Source of the DNA: Candidatus Woesearchaeota archaeon
GTDB taxonomy: Archaea > Nanobdellota > Nanobdellia > Woesearchaeales > JACJVV01
Reading direction: 5' to 3'
NCBI GenBank assembly: GCA_020637495.1
Contig: JACJVV010000001.1
Coordinates: forward strand, 648,230-712,229
DNA length: 64,000 bases
The translations under genes were made by a program, and so were the position numbers. Under the pieces are notes generated by a model, which made no database searches, was not told where the DNA came from, and saw only the letters and a list, made by a program, of their open reading frames with translations. Shown here in pieces: positions 25,064 through 32,877 of the stretch (position 1 is the stretch's first letter; every line of letters begins with the position of its first letter).

Positions 25064-25280
25064 AAAGTAGTAAAAGAAAGTAGGGTGCATTGCTGCACCC
25101 CTCTCTTTGGCGATTTCACCCATTGGCTATCTACCGGCGTTAGCCGGACAAATTCTTTGCGTGAATGTGATTTGTGATGTTTATGTGAAGAGGAAAGGGG
25201 CACAGTTGCCCGTGCCCCATGGATGAACATTTCTATCCATCCATCATCTTCGCCTTATGTCTCGCCAGAGACTTGTAAGT
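25064..25280 (+). ncRNA. GC-rich structured RNA candidate
   Basis: No convincing ORF fits here, and base composition is much more GC-rich than the flanks. Hairpins: GGGTGCA 25083-25089 with TGCACCC 25094-25100; CCGGC/GCCGG 25134-25147; GGGGCAC 25197-25203 with GTGCCCC 25212-25218. A 10-bp helix joins 25104-25113 to 25262-25271, with a U-G pair (25107 to 25268) valid only on the plus strand. It is too short and lacks the core motifs for SRP RNA, and I could not find the RNase P CR-I motif in the proper place. Family unknown. Confidence 0.5.
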
Positions 25281-25283
25281 ATG

Positions 25284-25454
25284 CTAATCTTTTTTTTGCG
25301 GTTCAAAATCTAAGAGCCATTTACCTCTCTTATTGTCAAATTGGAACAGAACGTTGTATTTCTTCTTCCTATCAAGGGAGAATAGCATCGGCATCGGAAT
25401 AGTTGTCTCGAAGCTTGATCCTCTCTTGTACAGCTTTCTTTTGAACTCAATCAT
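25284..25454 (-). CDS. Small AbrB/SpoVT-like protein, 56 residues
   Basis: Translated by hand from ATG 25454: begins MIEFKRKLYKRGSSFETTIP and ends LLDFEPQKKD. The pattern basic strand, R-G-S-S-F-E-T-T-I-P, then hydrophobic strands resembles half of a SpoVT-AbrB swapped-hairpin fold, which usually dimerises and binds DNA. The eight T at 25289-25296 are its Lys codons, not a terminator for the RNA candidate next door. Expression and function are unknown. Confidence 0.6.
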   Translation of the reverse strand: MIEFKRKLYKRGSSFETTIPMPMLFSLDRKKKYNVLFQFDNKRGKWLLDFEPQKKD

Positions 25455-25689
25455 TGTTGTCTCTTTAATACTTATTTTTATATTATAATTATCTATTATT
25501 AAATTATTATCTTTTATACTTATATTTAAATGTTTCGACTTATAAATCTTAACTAGTTCAAAACTAATTACTTAAAAATTAGGTTATTTTATACTTATAT
25601 ATATATTAATAAATATACTTATATTTTATTTGTCTTCATTAATTAATACTTTCACAAATAGTTTTAAACGTGCAAATAACTTCAACCAT

Positions 25690-26307
25690 ATGGTTACACG
25701 TGAAGAAATATTCAATCGTTATTATGATGTAGATGGACTTGGTATCTCATTGGAAGATTGTGATCTCTGGAGCTTAGATACCCATGTCAAGAAACACTAT
25801 ATGCCTTCTGATAATCCTGTGGCTGTTTCCATTGGTGCATGTGTTGAGAAGGCAAGTTCAGTGATGCGTGCATTCCATAAATTGAATTATGATGTGGATT
25901 GTAGGACTGTCTCTATCCAGCTGCATGCTTTTGGAAATCATCAATCTGATAGGTATGATATGGTATTTGAGGGTCCTTTAGAAGGTGATGCGAGAACTGC
26001 TTATCCTTGGCAACATGCGGTGACAGCTTTAGATGCTCTTGAAGGAGTTGATTTTGTACTAGTAAGGAACCCTAATCTATTTGATGTTGAAAATTGGCAT
26101 CACATATATTGGAGAGCAAATGATTATCTACGTAAAGGTGGTGTCATAGCAACCATAATCAGGGACGGAGATTTAGTGCATTATGAAAATGTTCTTTCTT
26201 CTATCAAAGATAGGATGGTTCCATTGTTAACTGAAGAGCTAGATATTGACATGCAAGATTTGATGTGCAGATCCCATAAGTATATCAGCTTATTTAGGAA
26301 AGATTGA
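25690..26307 (+). CDS. Methyltransferase-like protein
   Basis: 205 residues from ATG 25690 (MVTREEIFNRYY), preceded by TTTTAAAC about 21 nt upstream in an A/T-rich 235-bp gap with no other feature. A Rossmann-like order is visible: PVAVSIGACVEKAS (motif I position, without the normal GxGxG), VDFVLVRNPNLFD (strand 4) and LRKGGVIATI (strand 5). It resembles class I SAM methyltransferases, but the weak motif I means SAM binding is uncertain. No partner gene is nearby. Confidence 0.6.
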   Translation: MVTREEIFNRYYDVDGLGISLEDCDLWSLDTHVKKHYMPSDNPVAVSIGACVEKASSVMRAFHKLNYDVDCRTVSIQLHAFGNHQSDRYDMVFEGPLEGDARTAYPWQHAVTALDALEGVDFVLVRNPNLFDVENWHHIYWRANDYLRKGGVIATIIRDGDLVHYENVLSSIKDRMVPLLTEELDIDMQDLMCRSHKYISLFRKD

Positions 26308-26350
26308 AGAGAATCTAGAAAAAAAGTAAATAAAAAAATTAAAAGAAGGT

Positions 26351-27082
26351 TTATTTCTTGGCTGGTGCAGGTGCATCAGCTTTTGCTGGAGCAGCGTCCT
26401 TCGGAGCCTTTTCATGTATGATGGTGTCAGGGATTCCTGCCTCTTCCATCTTCTTCTTGATCTCCTTAGGTGTCTTTCCTTCCATCTCCTTAAGTATCTT
26501 GTCAGCAGTAGCTTCAAACTCATGCCTTCTCTTCTCGATCTCTTCCTGCAATTTCTTCTTCTCCTCTTCAAGGGCTTTTAGCTCTGCATCAGACAATTCT
26601 GTCTTACCAGATTCGATCTTATCCTTGAATTTGGCAAGGTCTGCGAATATCTCTTTAGCCGGCTTTCCTTCGACCATAACACCCATGCCTGCGCATGTTC
26701 CTATGATCTCCTTTACTCTAGCCATCGCATCTTTTCCAAGAAGGTTGTCTTCTTTCATCTGTGATATCTTGATTATCTGCTCAATCTTGAGGTCTGCAAC
26801 CTTATCTGTCAAAGGGTTTCCAGCTCCTTTCTCTATCTTTGCTTCTTTCTTGATAAGTTCAGAAGCAGGTGGTGTTCCGACGCTGATATCGAACTCCTTT
26901 GTCTTCTCATCGACCACTAGTGTTACTGGGACCTGCATGCCTGCAAATGCTGCTGTCTTCTTGTTGATCTCCGCAATAACCTGTCCGATGTTAACTCCTA
27001 ATGGACCAAGTGCTGGGCCTAATGGCGGTGCTGCTGTAGCTTTTCCGCCTGATACTAGAACATCTAATTTTTGTTTTCCCAT
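26351..27082 (-). CDS. rpl11: Ribosomal protein uL11 with long C-terminal extension
   Basis: 243 residues against about 160 usual for archaea. Residues 1-155 are canonical: GGKATAAPPLGPALGPLGVNIG, the Pro-rich linker, and the rRNA-binding domain (GKDAMARVKEIIGTCAGMGVMVEGK). Residues about 160-243 are an added Lys/Glu-rich coiled coil and an Ala/Pro/Lys tail. uL11 forms the base of the factor-binding stalk. L1, L10 and L12, which normally follow it, are absent downstream. Confidence 0.95.
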   Translation of the reverse strand: MGKQKLDVLVSGGKATAAPPLGPALGPLGVNIGQVIAEINKKTAAFAGMQVPVTLVVDEKTKEFDISVGTPPASELIKKEAKIEKGAGNPLTDKVADLKIEQIIKISQMKEDNLLGKDAMARVKEIIGTCAGMGVMVEGKPAKEIFADLAKFKDKIESGKTELSDAELKALEEEKKKLQEEIEKRRHEFEATADKILKEMEGKTPKEIKKKMEEAGIPDTIIHEKAPKDAAPAKADAPAPAKK

Positions 27083-27176
27083 TTTATTTTCTCCCGCTCA
27101 CAGCTTTCTTGCTATGATTACGTTGGATTCCCTTGACTCAACTTAATGTAGTCTTAGGCAACCGGTTCTTTTACTC

Positions 27177-27198
27177 AATAGAAGATTTCTCTTCTATT
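27177..27198 (-). other. Hairpin between spt5 and rpl11
   Basis: A perfect 9-bp stem with a GAAA tetraloop on the minus strand (27077-offset pairs lie at 27177-27185... see stem arms 27177-27185 and 27190-27198) starts at the spt5 stop codon. No U run follows, so it is not an obvious terminator; it could protect or process the mRNA before rpl11. Confidence 0.5.
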
Positions 27199-28063
27199 CA
27201 TCTGACTCATCGTCAGTATCACGTCTTATGACCTTAACTGCATCCATCTTCAATGTTATAGGGATTGGTACTGCTGCTTCAAGCAATTCAACAACAACCT
27301 CTTCCTTTGACTTGTCAAGACGGATTATCTTTGCGTTCTCTCGTTTGAAAGGTCCTGAAATAATCTCAACAATATCATTCTGCTGTATGTTGACTTCTTT
27401 CTTTACCTGTTCAAGCATATGTTCAATCTCTTTGTACTCAATCTCATTAGGCAACAATCCTCGCGCATATGGTACGCCGAATGCAGCCTGCTCAGCATCT
27501 CCTTTTGATTCTGCCTCTACGAATATATATCCTCTCATCCCATGAGGCCTGATGACTGAATAAACCTGATATTTCTTCTTCTCAGCATTTGAAGTCAGGA
27601 AATCCATTACCTGATCTTCCCTGTTTGCTGTAGTTCTCAATGCGAATATGTGAGTCTTAAGCTCTCCTGTCTCTTTTATTATCTCTTTTTCCTCTACTAC
27701 TGGAGCTTCTTCCTTCTCTTCCATTAGCTCATCAATAAGCGCTTGTGTCTCGTCTATATCTGATGGTTCTTCCTTATCTTCTTTCTTCACTTCTTTTATA
27801 TCTTTCTCAATCTCTTCATCCACTTTTTCAATCTCTTCATCGACTTCCTTTATCTCTTCCTCTTCTTTTCTGATCTCTTCATCTATCTCTTCTAGATCAT
27901 CCTTGTTGAGGTCTTCAGTATCATTATCTTGTGAATCGTCATCATTCTCTTCTGTGTCTGTTTCTTCTGCAGTATCAACCGGCTCGTCTGAAACTGTATC
28001 TTCCTCTGACCAATCCTCTGGTTCAGGAACTCCTGTGTTTTGCTCTTTTTTTTCTTCTTCCAT
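27194..28063 (-). CDS. spt5: Transcription elongation factor Spt5/NusG with acidic N-terminal extension
   Basis: 289 residues against about 150 usual. Residues 1-135 are almost entirely Glu/Asp/Lys and look disordered or coiled (EEIDEEIRKEEEEIKEVDEE). Residues about 138-225 form the NGN domain (THIFALRTTANREDQVMDFL, HGMRGYIFVEAESKGDAEQA) and 230-285 a KOW domain (NDIVEIISGPFKRENAKIIRLD). Spt5 clamps RNA polymerase on DNA with Spt4. It sits between secE and rpl11 as in many archaea. The acidic extension resembles that of eukaryotic Spt5. Confidence 0.93.
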   Translation of the reverse strand: MEEEKKEQNTGVPEPEDWSEEDTVSDEPVDTAEETDTEENDDDSQDNDTEDLNKDDLEEIDEEIRKEEEEIKEVDEEIEKVDEEIEKDIKEVKKEDKEEPSDIDETQALIDELMEEKEEAPVVEEKEIIKETGELKTHIFALRTTANREDQVMDFLTSNAEKKKYQVYSVIRPHGMRGYIFVEAESKGDAEQAAFGVPYARGLLPNEIEYKEIEHMLEQVKKEVNIQQNDIVEIISGPFKRENAKIIRLDKSKEEVVVELLEAAVPIPITLKMDAVKVIRRDTDDESDE

Positions 28064-28102
28064 TTTTCAAAAATTCTTTTTTTGTGTTATTGTTATTAAT
28101 AT

Positions 28103-28294
28103 CTATTGGAACATAAGCTGTCTGATCATCGTGATTACAAATCCTATGAATCCTATTATCAACATTCCTATCCCTGTAACAATCACAGTTATCTTGAATT
28201 CCTGTGATGTAGGTTTCTTTGTTATCTTCAATACTCTTCCGCATTCCTTGCAGAAATTCTTGAACTTTGTTCCAACATTCTGTTTTTCTTCCAT
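28103..28294 (-). CDS. secE: Preprotein translocase subunit SecE/Sec61-gamma
   Basis: 63 residues from ATG 28294, which has AAGGAA upstream; the longer frame from 28453 has no support. The sequence shows the amphipathic helix (FCKECGRVLKITKKPTSQEF) and the single membrane span (TVIVTGIGMLIIGFIGFVITMI) typical of SecE. It clamps SecY in the plasma membrane. spt5 follows after 39 nt. Confidence 0.92.
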   Translation of the reverse strand: MEEKQNVGTKFKNFCKECGRVLKITKKPTSQEFKITVIVTGIGMLIIGFIGFVITMIRQLMFQ

Positions 28295-28486
28295 TTTGTT
28301 TCCTTGCGAAGCTTTTCTATTGAATATCTTTTTCTTGCGTTCCAAACTAGCTCGCTTCAGGAACCAGTTAGAATTCAATATGATTGTTATTGGTTCATTT
28401 ATAAGGGTTACGGCATTTTGTGCATCTCCTATCAATATTGGAACTATGGACAAGCAGGTTATTATGTATTTAAAATTAGATAAAAG

Positions 28487-29215
28487 TTACCAAGGTAATC
28501 GTTCACTCTTATGAACCAATTGTCCATTTGGAAACTTATCTCTATCTATTGTTACAAGTTTAACAACTGTGCTTGCACCTTCCTCGACTTCCATAGGAGC
28601 TGCATCAGTCCCAAGATCTGTCTTGACCCATCCTGGATGGGATGCTGCAGCCAAGATGCCCTTCTCTTTTAGAGTTTTTGATTGGATTAGCGTAAGCATA
28701 TCTAGACCTGCCTTTGAAGTTGAATAGCCTATGCTCATAAAATTCCCTACTTGATCCCATGCATTCTCCGCGGTGCTTATTGAACCAAGCATAGATGACT
28801 GATTGATAACTCTTGCATCATCGCTTTTTGACAGAAGCGGAACAAAGGCTTCTGTGATTGCGTATGGTGCTATCAAATTAACCTCAAGTGTACGACGGAT
28901 CTTATCAGTGCTTGTCGGTTTTCCATCCCATTCAATTGCAATGCCTGCATTATTTACCAGGACGTCAAGCTTCCCGAAATTTGTTTCAATATACTTTACG
29001 AGGTTCTTAATATCCTCAGAATTAGTGACTTCAAGAGATACATTATGAGCATCAATTCCCATTGCCTTGAATTCTTCTTTAACTGCTTCCCCTGCTTCTT
29101 TATTCCTTGATGTAAGGACAACAGTGTATCCAAGTTCACCTAGTTGCCTACCAATCTCTTTTCCTAATCCTTTGTTTGCTCCTGTAATAAGTACGATCTT
29201 GTTGTTTTTTTCCAT
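28487..29215 (-). CDS. Short-chain dehydrogenase/reductase
   Basis: 242 residues. NAD(P) loop TGANKGLGKEIG, NNAG in the fourth strand, catalytic Ser in INQSSMLGS and YSTSK (Y-x3-K). TSRN after strand 2 favours NADPH. It resembles carbonyl-reductase-type SDRs more than FabG, but specificity cannot be read. It is inserted between secE and ftsZ, which often neighbour each other in archaea. Its promoter has a TATATAAAT box near 29272 and an inverted repeat at the start site. Confidence 0.88.
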   Translation of the reverse strand: MEKNNKIVLITGANKGLGKEIGRQLGELGYTVVLTSRNKEAGEAVKEEFKAMGIDAHNVSLEVTNSEDIKNLVKYIETNFGKLDVLVNNAGIAIEWDGKPTSTDKIRRTLEVNLIAPYAITEAFVPLLSKSDDARVINQSSMLGSISTAENAWDQVGNFMSIGYSTSKAGLDMLTLIQSKTLKEKGILAAASHPGWVKTDLGTDAAPMEVEEGASTVVKLVTIDRDKFPNGQLVHKSERLPW

Positions 29216-29247
29216 GTTTAATTCCTCTGTTTAGGGAACATTTTAAG

Positions 29248-29266
29248 TTACCTATATACCTAGTAA
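29248..29266. promoter_or_regulatory. Possible operator of the SDR gene
   Basis: TTAC...GTAA ends flank an A/T core, and AGGTATAT-AGGTA forms a tandem on the minus strand. It lies just downstream of the TATA box of the SDR gene, where a repressor would block initiation. The remaining 29267-29416 holds only A/T-rich DNA. Confidence 0.25.
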
Positions 29267-29416
29267 TGTAGTTGATTTATATACATTTGTAATCTATAGA
29301 CTCTCTCTATAATCTATATCCGTTTGACAGAAGTTTTCATCTAATTGTAGGTAAAAATTTTGAGAAGATTTTCCAATGAAGAAAAATACTAATAGAACAC
29401 AAATTTAGCTATAACA

Positions 29417-30160
29417 CTAATTAAAGAACTTATTGACAAATTTATCTGATGCCATATATTGTGGCCTGAATGCTGGGTGAAGGGATAGTTCTGCTTTGCA
29501 ATCGGCTCCATCTCCAAATAGGTTTGCATCTTCTGTCAGATTGCATTTCAATGCATAATCATCGTTAGCTATGTGGAAATCTCCTAAACTTTTAGATTCT
29601 AATCTTCTATATCTCATGTCAGGAATCGCCATCTGCAGATAGTTTATCCTTATATCATGCGGAGTCGATATCACAGGTCTTACATCACGTTTCGAAGCAG
29701 CAATCAATTGCTTTGTTAGGAAATAGATTATCTTGTCTTTACTTTCCCTTGAGTATACGAATATATTGGATTCACTTGGTGCATTCAGGACAAGGTATTC
29801 TGATAGAAACAGGACATTCCGATAATCTGTAATAGTAATCTCTTTGATTGCACGTAATGCATTTTCCTTATCATCTCTTGTGTCAAAAAAAGAGTCATTG
29901 TATGAATCAAGATCACTGAAGACATTGACTAACATTGGATCAGCACATTCTTTTCCATGTTCATCATATTGTTTTATGGCTTCATCAATCGATATAGGTT
30001 TGCTTAATGTATTGAATATCTCATTATCACCAGAAAGTGTGGGCATCGGCTTGCTGCTTGTTATGTGCGGAACAATAGCTCTGAAAAGCCTTTGTCCGTC
30101 AGGATAAGGCAATCCCCCTGTCCTTTGCCAATGCTGTTGGCTTTCTAAGATAGTCTTCAT
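29417..30160 (-). CDS. Orphan soluble protein
   Basis: 247 residues starting MKTILESQQHWQRTGGLPYP. Mixed alpha/beta composition, no membrane segment, no Cys pattern beyond three scattered residues, and no motif I recognise. It sits between the SDR gene and ftsZ on the same strand, with 201 nt and 85 nt gaps, so it is probably transcribed on its own. Confidence 0.6.
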   Translation of the reverse strand: MKTILESQQHWQRTGGLPYPDGQRLFRAIVPHITSSKPMPTLSGDNEIFNTLSKPISIDEAIKQYDEHGKECADPMLVNVFSDLDSYNDSFFDTRDDKENALRAIKEITITDYRNVLFLSEYLVLNAPSESNIFVYSRESKDKIIYFLTKQLIAASKRDVRPVISTPHDIRINYLQMAIPDMRYRRLESKSLGDFHIANDDYALKCNLTEDANLFGDGADCKAELSLHPAFRPQYMASDKFVNKFFN

Positions 30161-30245
30161 AGTCTTAGAAATAATTATCGGTTATTTAAACACTTTGCAA
30201 ATGCAGAATATGATAATGAACTGAAATTTGTATTATCAGAATCAA

Positions 30246-31463
30246 TTAGACGAATTCAATCCCTAATTCTTCAGACATCTCTTTCTGTTTCTTGTCGCCT
30301 ATAGTATTGCTTGTGCCGAAAATCTGCTCAGATTTGACACCTGTAACTATCAGCATGACACGCAAAGTCTGTTCCATATCCTCATAGATCTGAGCGCCCC
30401 ATATCACTCTTGCGTCTGGGTCTATGCTTTCTGTTACAGATTCTACAACCCTGCGAGCCTCGTCCAATGTAAGCGATGATGATCCTGAGATGTTTATCAA
30501 TGCTCCAGAGGCTTCCTTTATGTCTACACTAAGCAAAGGATTGTTGACTGCTTTCTCAACTGCTTCAAGTGCACGGTTGTCAGATGCATCAGATTCTCCT
30601 ACTCCTATCAATGCGACTCCTCCATTGCCCATGACAGCTTTGATGTCTGCAAAATCAAGATTTACAAGACCTGCTTTTGTGACGAGCTCTGCAATCCCTT
30701 TGACTGCATTTGTCAATATCTCATCAGCTATCTTGAATGCTGTGTGGATAGGAAGATCTGGCGCTAATTCCAAGAGCTTGTCATTTGGTATGACTATCAA
30801 TGTATCAGTGACAGTAGCAAGCTTCTCTAAGCCATAGACTGCATTCTCATATCTCCTATTGCCTTCCATGGCGAAAGGCATTGTGACTATTGCAATCGTC
30901 AGAGCATTAACCTTCTTTGCAATCTCTGCAAGCACAGCGATGCTTCCAGATCCTGTCCCTCCTCCGAGACCACAAGTCAAGAATATCATGTCAGCGCCTT
31001 CAAATGCTTTCTTTATCTCCTGTTCATTCTCTTTGGCCGCCTCTTCTCCAAGCTTAGGGTTGCTTCCTGCACCCATGCCTCTTGTGACTTCTTTTCCAAT
31101 CAGTATCTTCTTGTCAGCTGTAGTATACAATAAATCCTGAGCATCAGTGTTGACTGCAATGGTCTCAGCACCTGCAATGCCTACCTCAGAAACCCTGTCG
31201 ATAGTATTGTTTCCTCCACCGCCTGATCCAACAACTCTGATCTTTGCACTCTGCATCCTTAGAAGATCCTCAAGCTCTTCATCAAGAATATTCTGTGAAA
31301 TATGTTTCATTCCTTCAATCTGTGAAGACTGCTGAAGCTTATTGTATTTCTCATTGGACCTGGATTGGGAAGGGGTCTCTTGTGATGCTGCTGATTGTTG
31401 AGAGCTTTGTGCATCTGATTGCATATTTTCAGAATTATTACCATCATCTATGTACATATCCAT
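30246..31463 (-). CDS. ftsZ: Cell division GTPase FtsZ
   Basis: 405 residues from ATG 31463 (MDMYIDDG), chosen because a TTTATATA box lies 26 nt upstream at 31489-31496, giving a leaderless mRNA; longer in-frame starts (31517, 31613) lie before that box. After a Gln/Ser-rich 70-residue linker come VGSGGGGNNTIDRV, NTDAQDL, the tubulin signature GLGGGTGSGS and the T6/T7 region (PNDKLLELAPDLPIHTAFKIADEIL). It forms the division ring. The C-terminal tail is short. Confidence 0.95.
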   Translation of the reverse strand: MDMYIDDGNNSENMQSDAQSSQQSAASQETPSQSRSNEKYNKLQQSSQIEGMKHISQNILDEELEDLLRMQSAKIRVVGSGGGGNNTIDRVSEVGIAGAETIAVNTDAQDLLYTTADKKILIGKEVTRGMGAGSNPKLGEEAAKENEQEIKKAFEGADMIFLTCGLGGGTGSGSIAVLAEIAKKVNALTIAIVTMPFAMEGNRRYENAVYGLEKLATVTDTLIVIPNDKLLELAPDLPIHTAFKIADEILTNAVKGIAELVTKAGLVNLDFADIKAVMGNGGVALIGVGESDASDNRALEAVEKAVNNPLLSVDIKEASGALINISGSSSLTLDEARRVVESVTESIDPDARVIWGAQIYEDMEQTLRVMLIVTGVKSEQIFGTSNTIGDKKQKEMSEELGIEFV

Positions 31464-31488
31464 CTTGAATATAACTTGAGAATTCTCA

Positions 31489-31496
31489 TATATAAA
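31489..31496 (-). promoter_or_regulatory. TATA box of ftsZ
   Basis: Reads TTTATATA on the minus strand, 26 nt from the ftsZ ATG at 31463. It decides the start of that gene. Confidence 0.6.
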
Positions 31497-31573
31497 TTTG
31501 TTGGTGATTTCGGACATGATTACTACTTTTGAGAAGAAAAATATTGATAAATAATTCTGATTTTGCAAAATGC

Positions 31574-32854
31574 ATGAATTCAGTCGTAATAACAGGACTT
31601 GGACCAATATCACCTAATGTAGAAGGGACGCAGGATATCATTAAATTCTGGAACTCAACGATATATGGTAATTCAGGAATAAGGGATCTTGAGGAATTGA
31701 TGTGGATAAAAAGCGACAAGTTCGATTCTTTTCCTGTAAAGAAGGCAGGCAAGATTATCGGTTTTGATGGAAATGAGTATGGGATGTCTGCTAAGGATGC
31801 AAGGAAAGCAGACAAATGCATCCAGTTTGCATTGGCTAGCTCTTATCTTGCATTGAAAGATGCTAAGGTACTTGATGATTCAGGAAAATCTAAGATTGCT
31901 GACATATCTGTGCAGATGGGTATCGGTCTTGGAGGTATGGAGACAATCGAGACTGAGATACCTAGGATGGTCAGAGGCTTTGATTCTGGAAAGAGCACCT
32001 ATACTAGAGTAAACCCTACATATGTACCTACTGTAATGGCTAATGCTGCTGCAGCAAAGGTGACAAAGAATTTCGGACTTCTCGGAGAACCTATCACAAT
32101 GAGCTCTGCCTGCGCTTCTAGCATGACAGCTATAGGGAACGCATACCGTTCAGTAAAGCATGGGTATTATGACATTGTACTTGCAGGCGGAACAGAAGCA
32201 CCGCTTGTCCCATCAGCTCTTGCATCATTTGCAATGGCTGGTGCATTATCCAGATCAGGAATCTCAAGACCTTTTGACAAGGAAAGGGATGGATTCGTTC
32301 CTGGAGAAGGATCAGGAATGCTTGTACTTGAATCACGAAAGCATGCAGAAGAGCGAGGAGCAATGATATATGCAGAGATAGTAGGCTATGGTGCAGTCGC
32401 TGACAGGACTCCTGATATGACTTCACCTGATGAGGATGGATATGGCTTGCAGCAGACGATCCTCAAAGCATTGAAAGAAGCAGGGATTAGACCTGACAAG
32501 ATTGATCATATCAATGCACATGGAACATCTACAGAACTGAATGATCTTACAGAATCAGCAGTGTTTAATCTAATATTTGGTGAATATGTAAAACAAATCC
32601 CCGTGACAGCATTGAAGTCGATGACCGGTCATGCAATGGGCGGCATAGGGGGACTTGAGACTATTGAGACTGCATTTGCATTGCATTCTGGTGCTGTACC
32701 ACCGACTATTAATTTTCAGAGTCCAGGCGATGGCATAAACCTTAGGATAGTTACAGAATCATACTGTCCTGAAAGGATGAGGTATGCATTGAAGACAGCT
32801 GCAGGTTTTGGTGGACAGAATGCTGCATTGATACTCAAGAGATATGAGAAATAA
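31574..32854 (+). CDS. Beta-ketoacyl-ACP synthase II-like enzyme
   Basis: 426 residues from ATG 31574 (MNSVVITGLGPISP). The KAS triad is complete: Cys180 in SSACASS, His316 in AHGTST and His353 in SMTGHAMGG; PGEGSGMLVLE and FGGQNAALIL are also family motifs. Bacterial FabF condenses malonyl-ACP with acyl-ACP. Most archaea lack this pathway, so this is a likely acquired gene. No acyl carrier protein or other fab gene is adjacent; the PlsC-like gene at 15074 and the SDR at 28487 are possible functional partners. Confidence 0.9.
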   Translation: MNSVVITGLGPISPNVEGTQDIIKFWNSTIYGNSGIRDLEELMWIKSDKFDSFPVKKAGKIIGFDGNEYGMSAKDARKADKCIQFALASSYLALKDAKVLDDSGKSKIADISVQMGIGLGGMETIETEIPRMVRGFDSGKSTYTRVNPTYVPTVMANAAAAKVTKNFGLLGEPITMSSACASSMTAIGNAYRSVKHGYYDIVLAGGTEAPLVPSALASFAMAGALSRSGISRPFDKERDGFVPGEGSGMLVLESRKHAEERGAMIYAEIVGYGAVADRTPDMTSPDEDGYGLQQTILKALKEAGIRPDKIDHINAHGTSTELNDLTESAVFNLIFGEYVKQIPVTALKSMTGHAMGGIGGLETIETAFALHSGAVPPTINFQSPGDGINLRIVTESYCPERMRYALKTAAGFGGQNAALILKRYEK

Positions 32855-32877
32855 ATCTTATCATTCTTGCTTTTTGT

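Noticed and set aside
25000..25230. 76-codon minus-strand frame over the GC-rich gap
   Set aside because: It overlaps the RNA candidate, has no membrane or domain feature, and its codons follow the hairpins rather than protein-like composition.
25064..25280. RNase P RNA or SRP RNA
   Set aside because: GAGGAAAG occurs once but not in the CR-I context, no matching P4 strand is present, and the SRP GGAAG/AGCAG motifs are absent.
25289..25296. Run of eight T as terminator of the RNA candidate
   Set aside because: These are Lys codons of the small minus-strand gene ending at 25284.
26358..27146. 262-codon open frame on the plus strand
   Set aside because: Exact shadow of the uL11 gene, rich in Ser/Phe as expected for the reverse of Lys/Glu codons.
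31463..31613. Longer N-terminus of FtsZ
   Set aside because: The TATA box at 31489-31496 lies inside this stretch, so the transcript starts near 31463.
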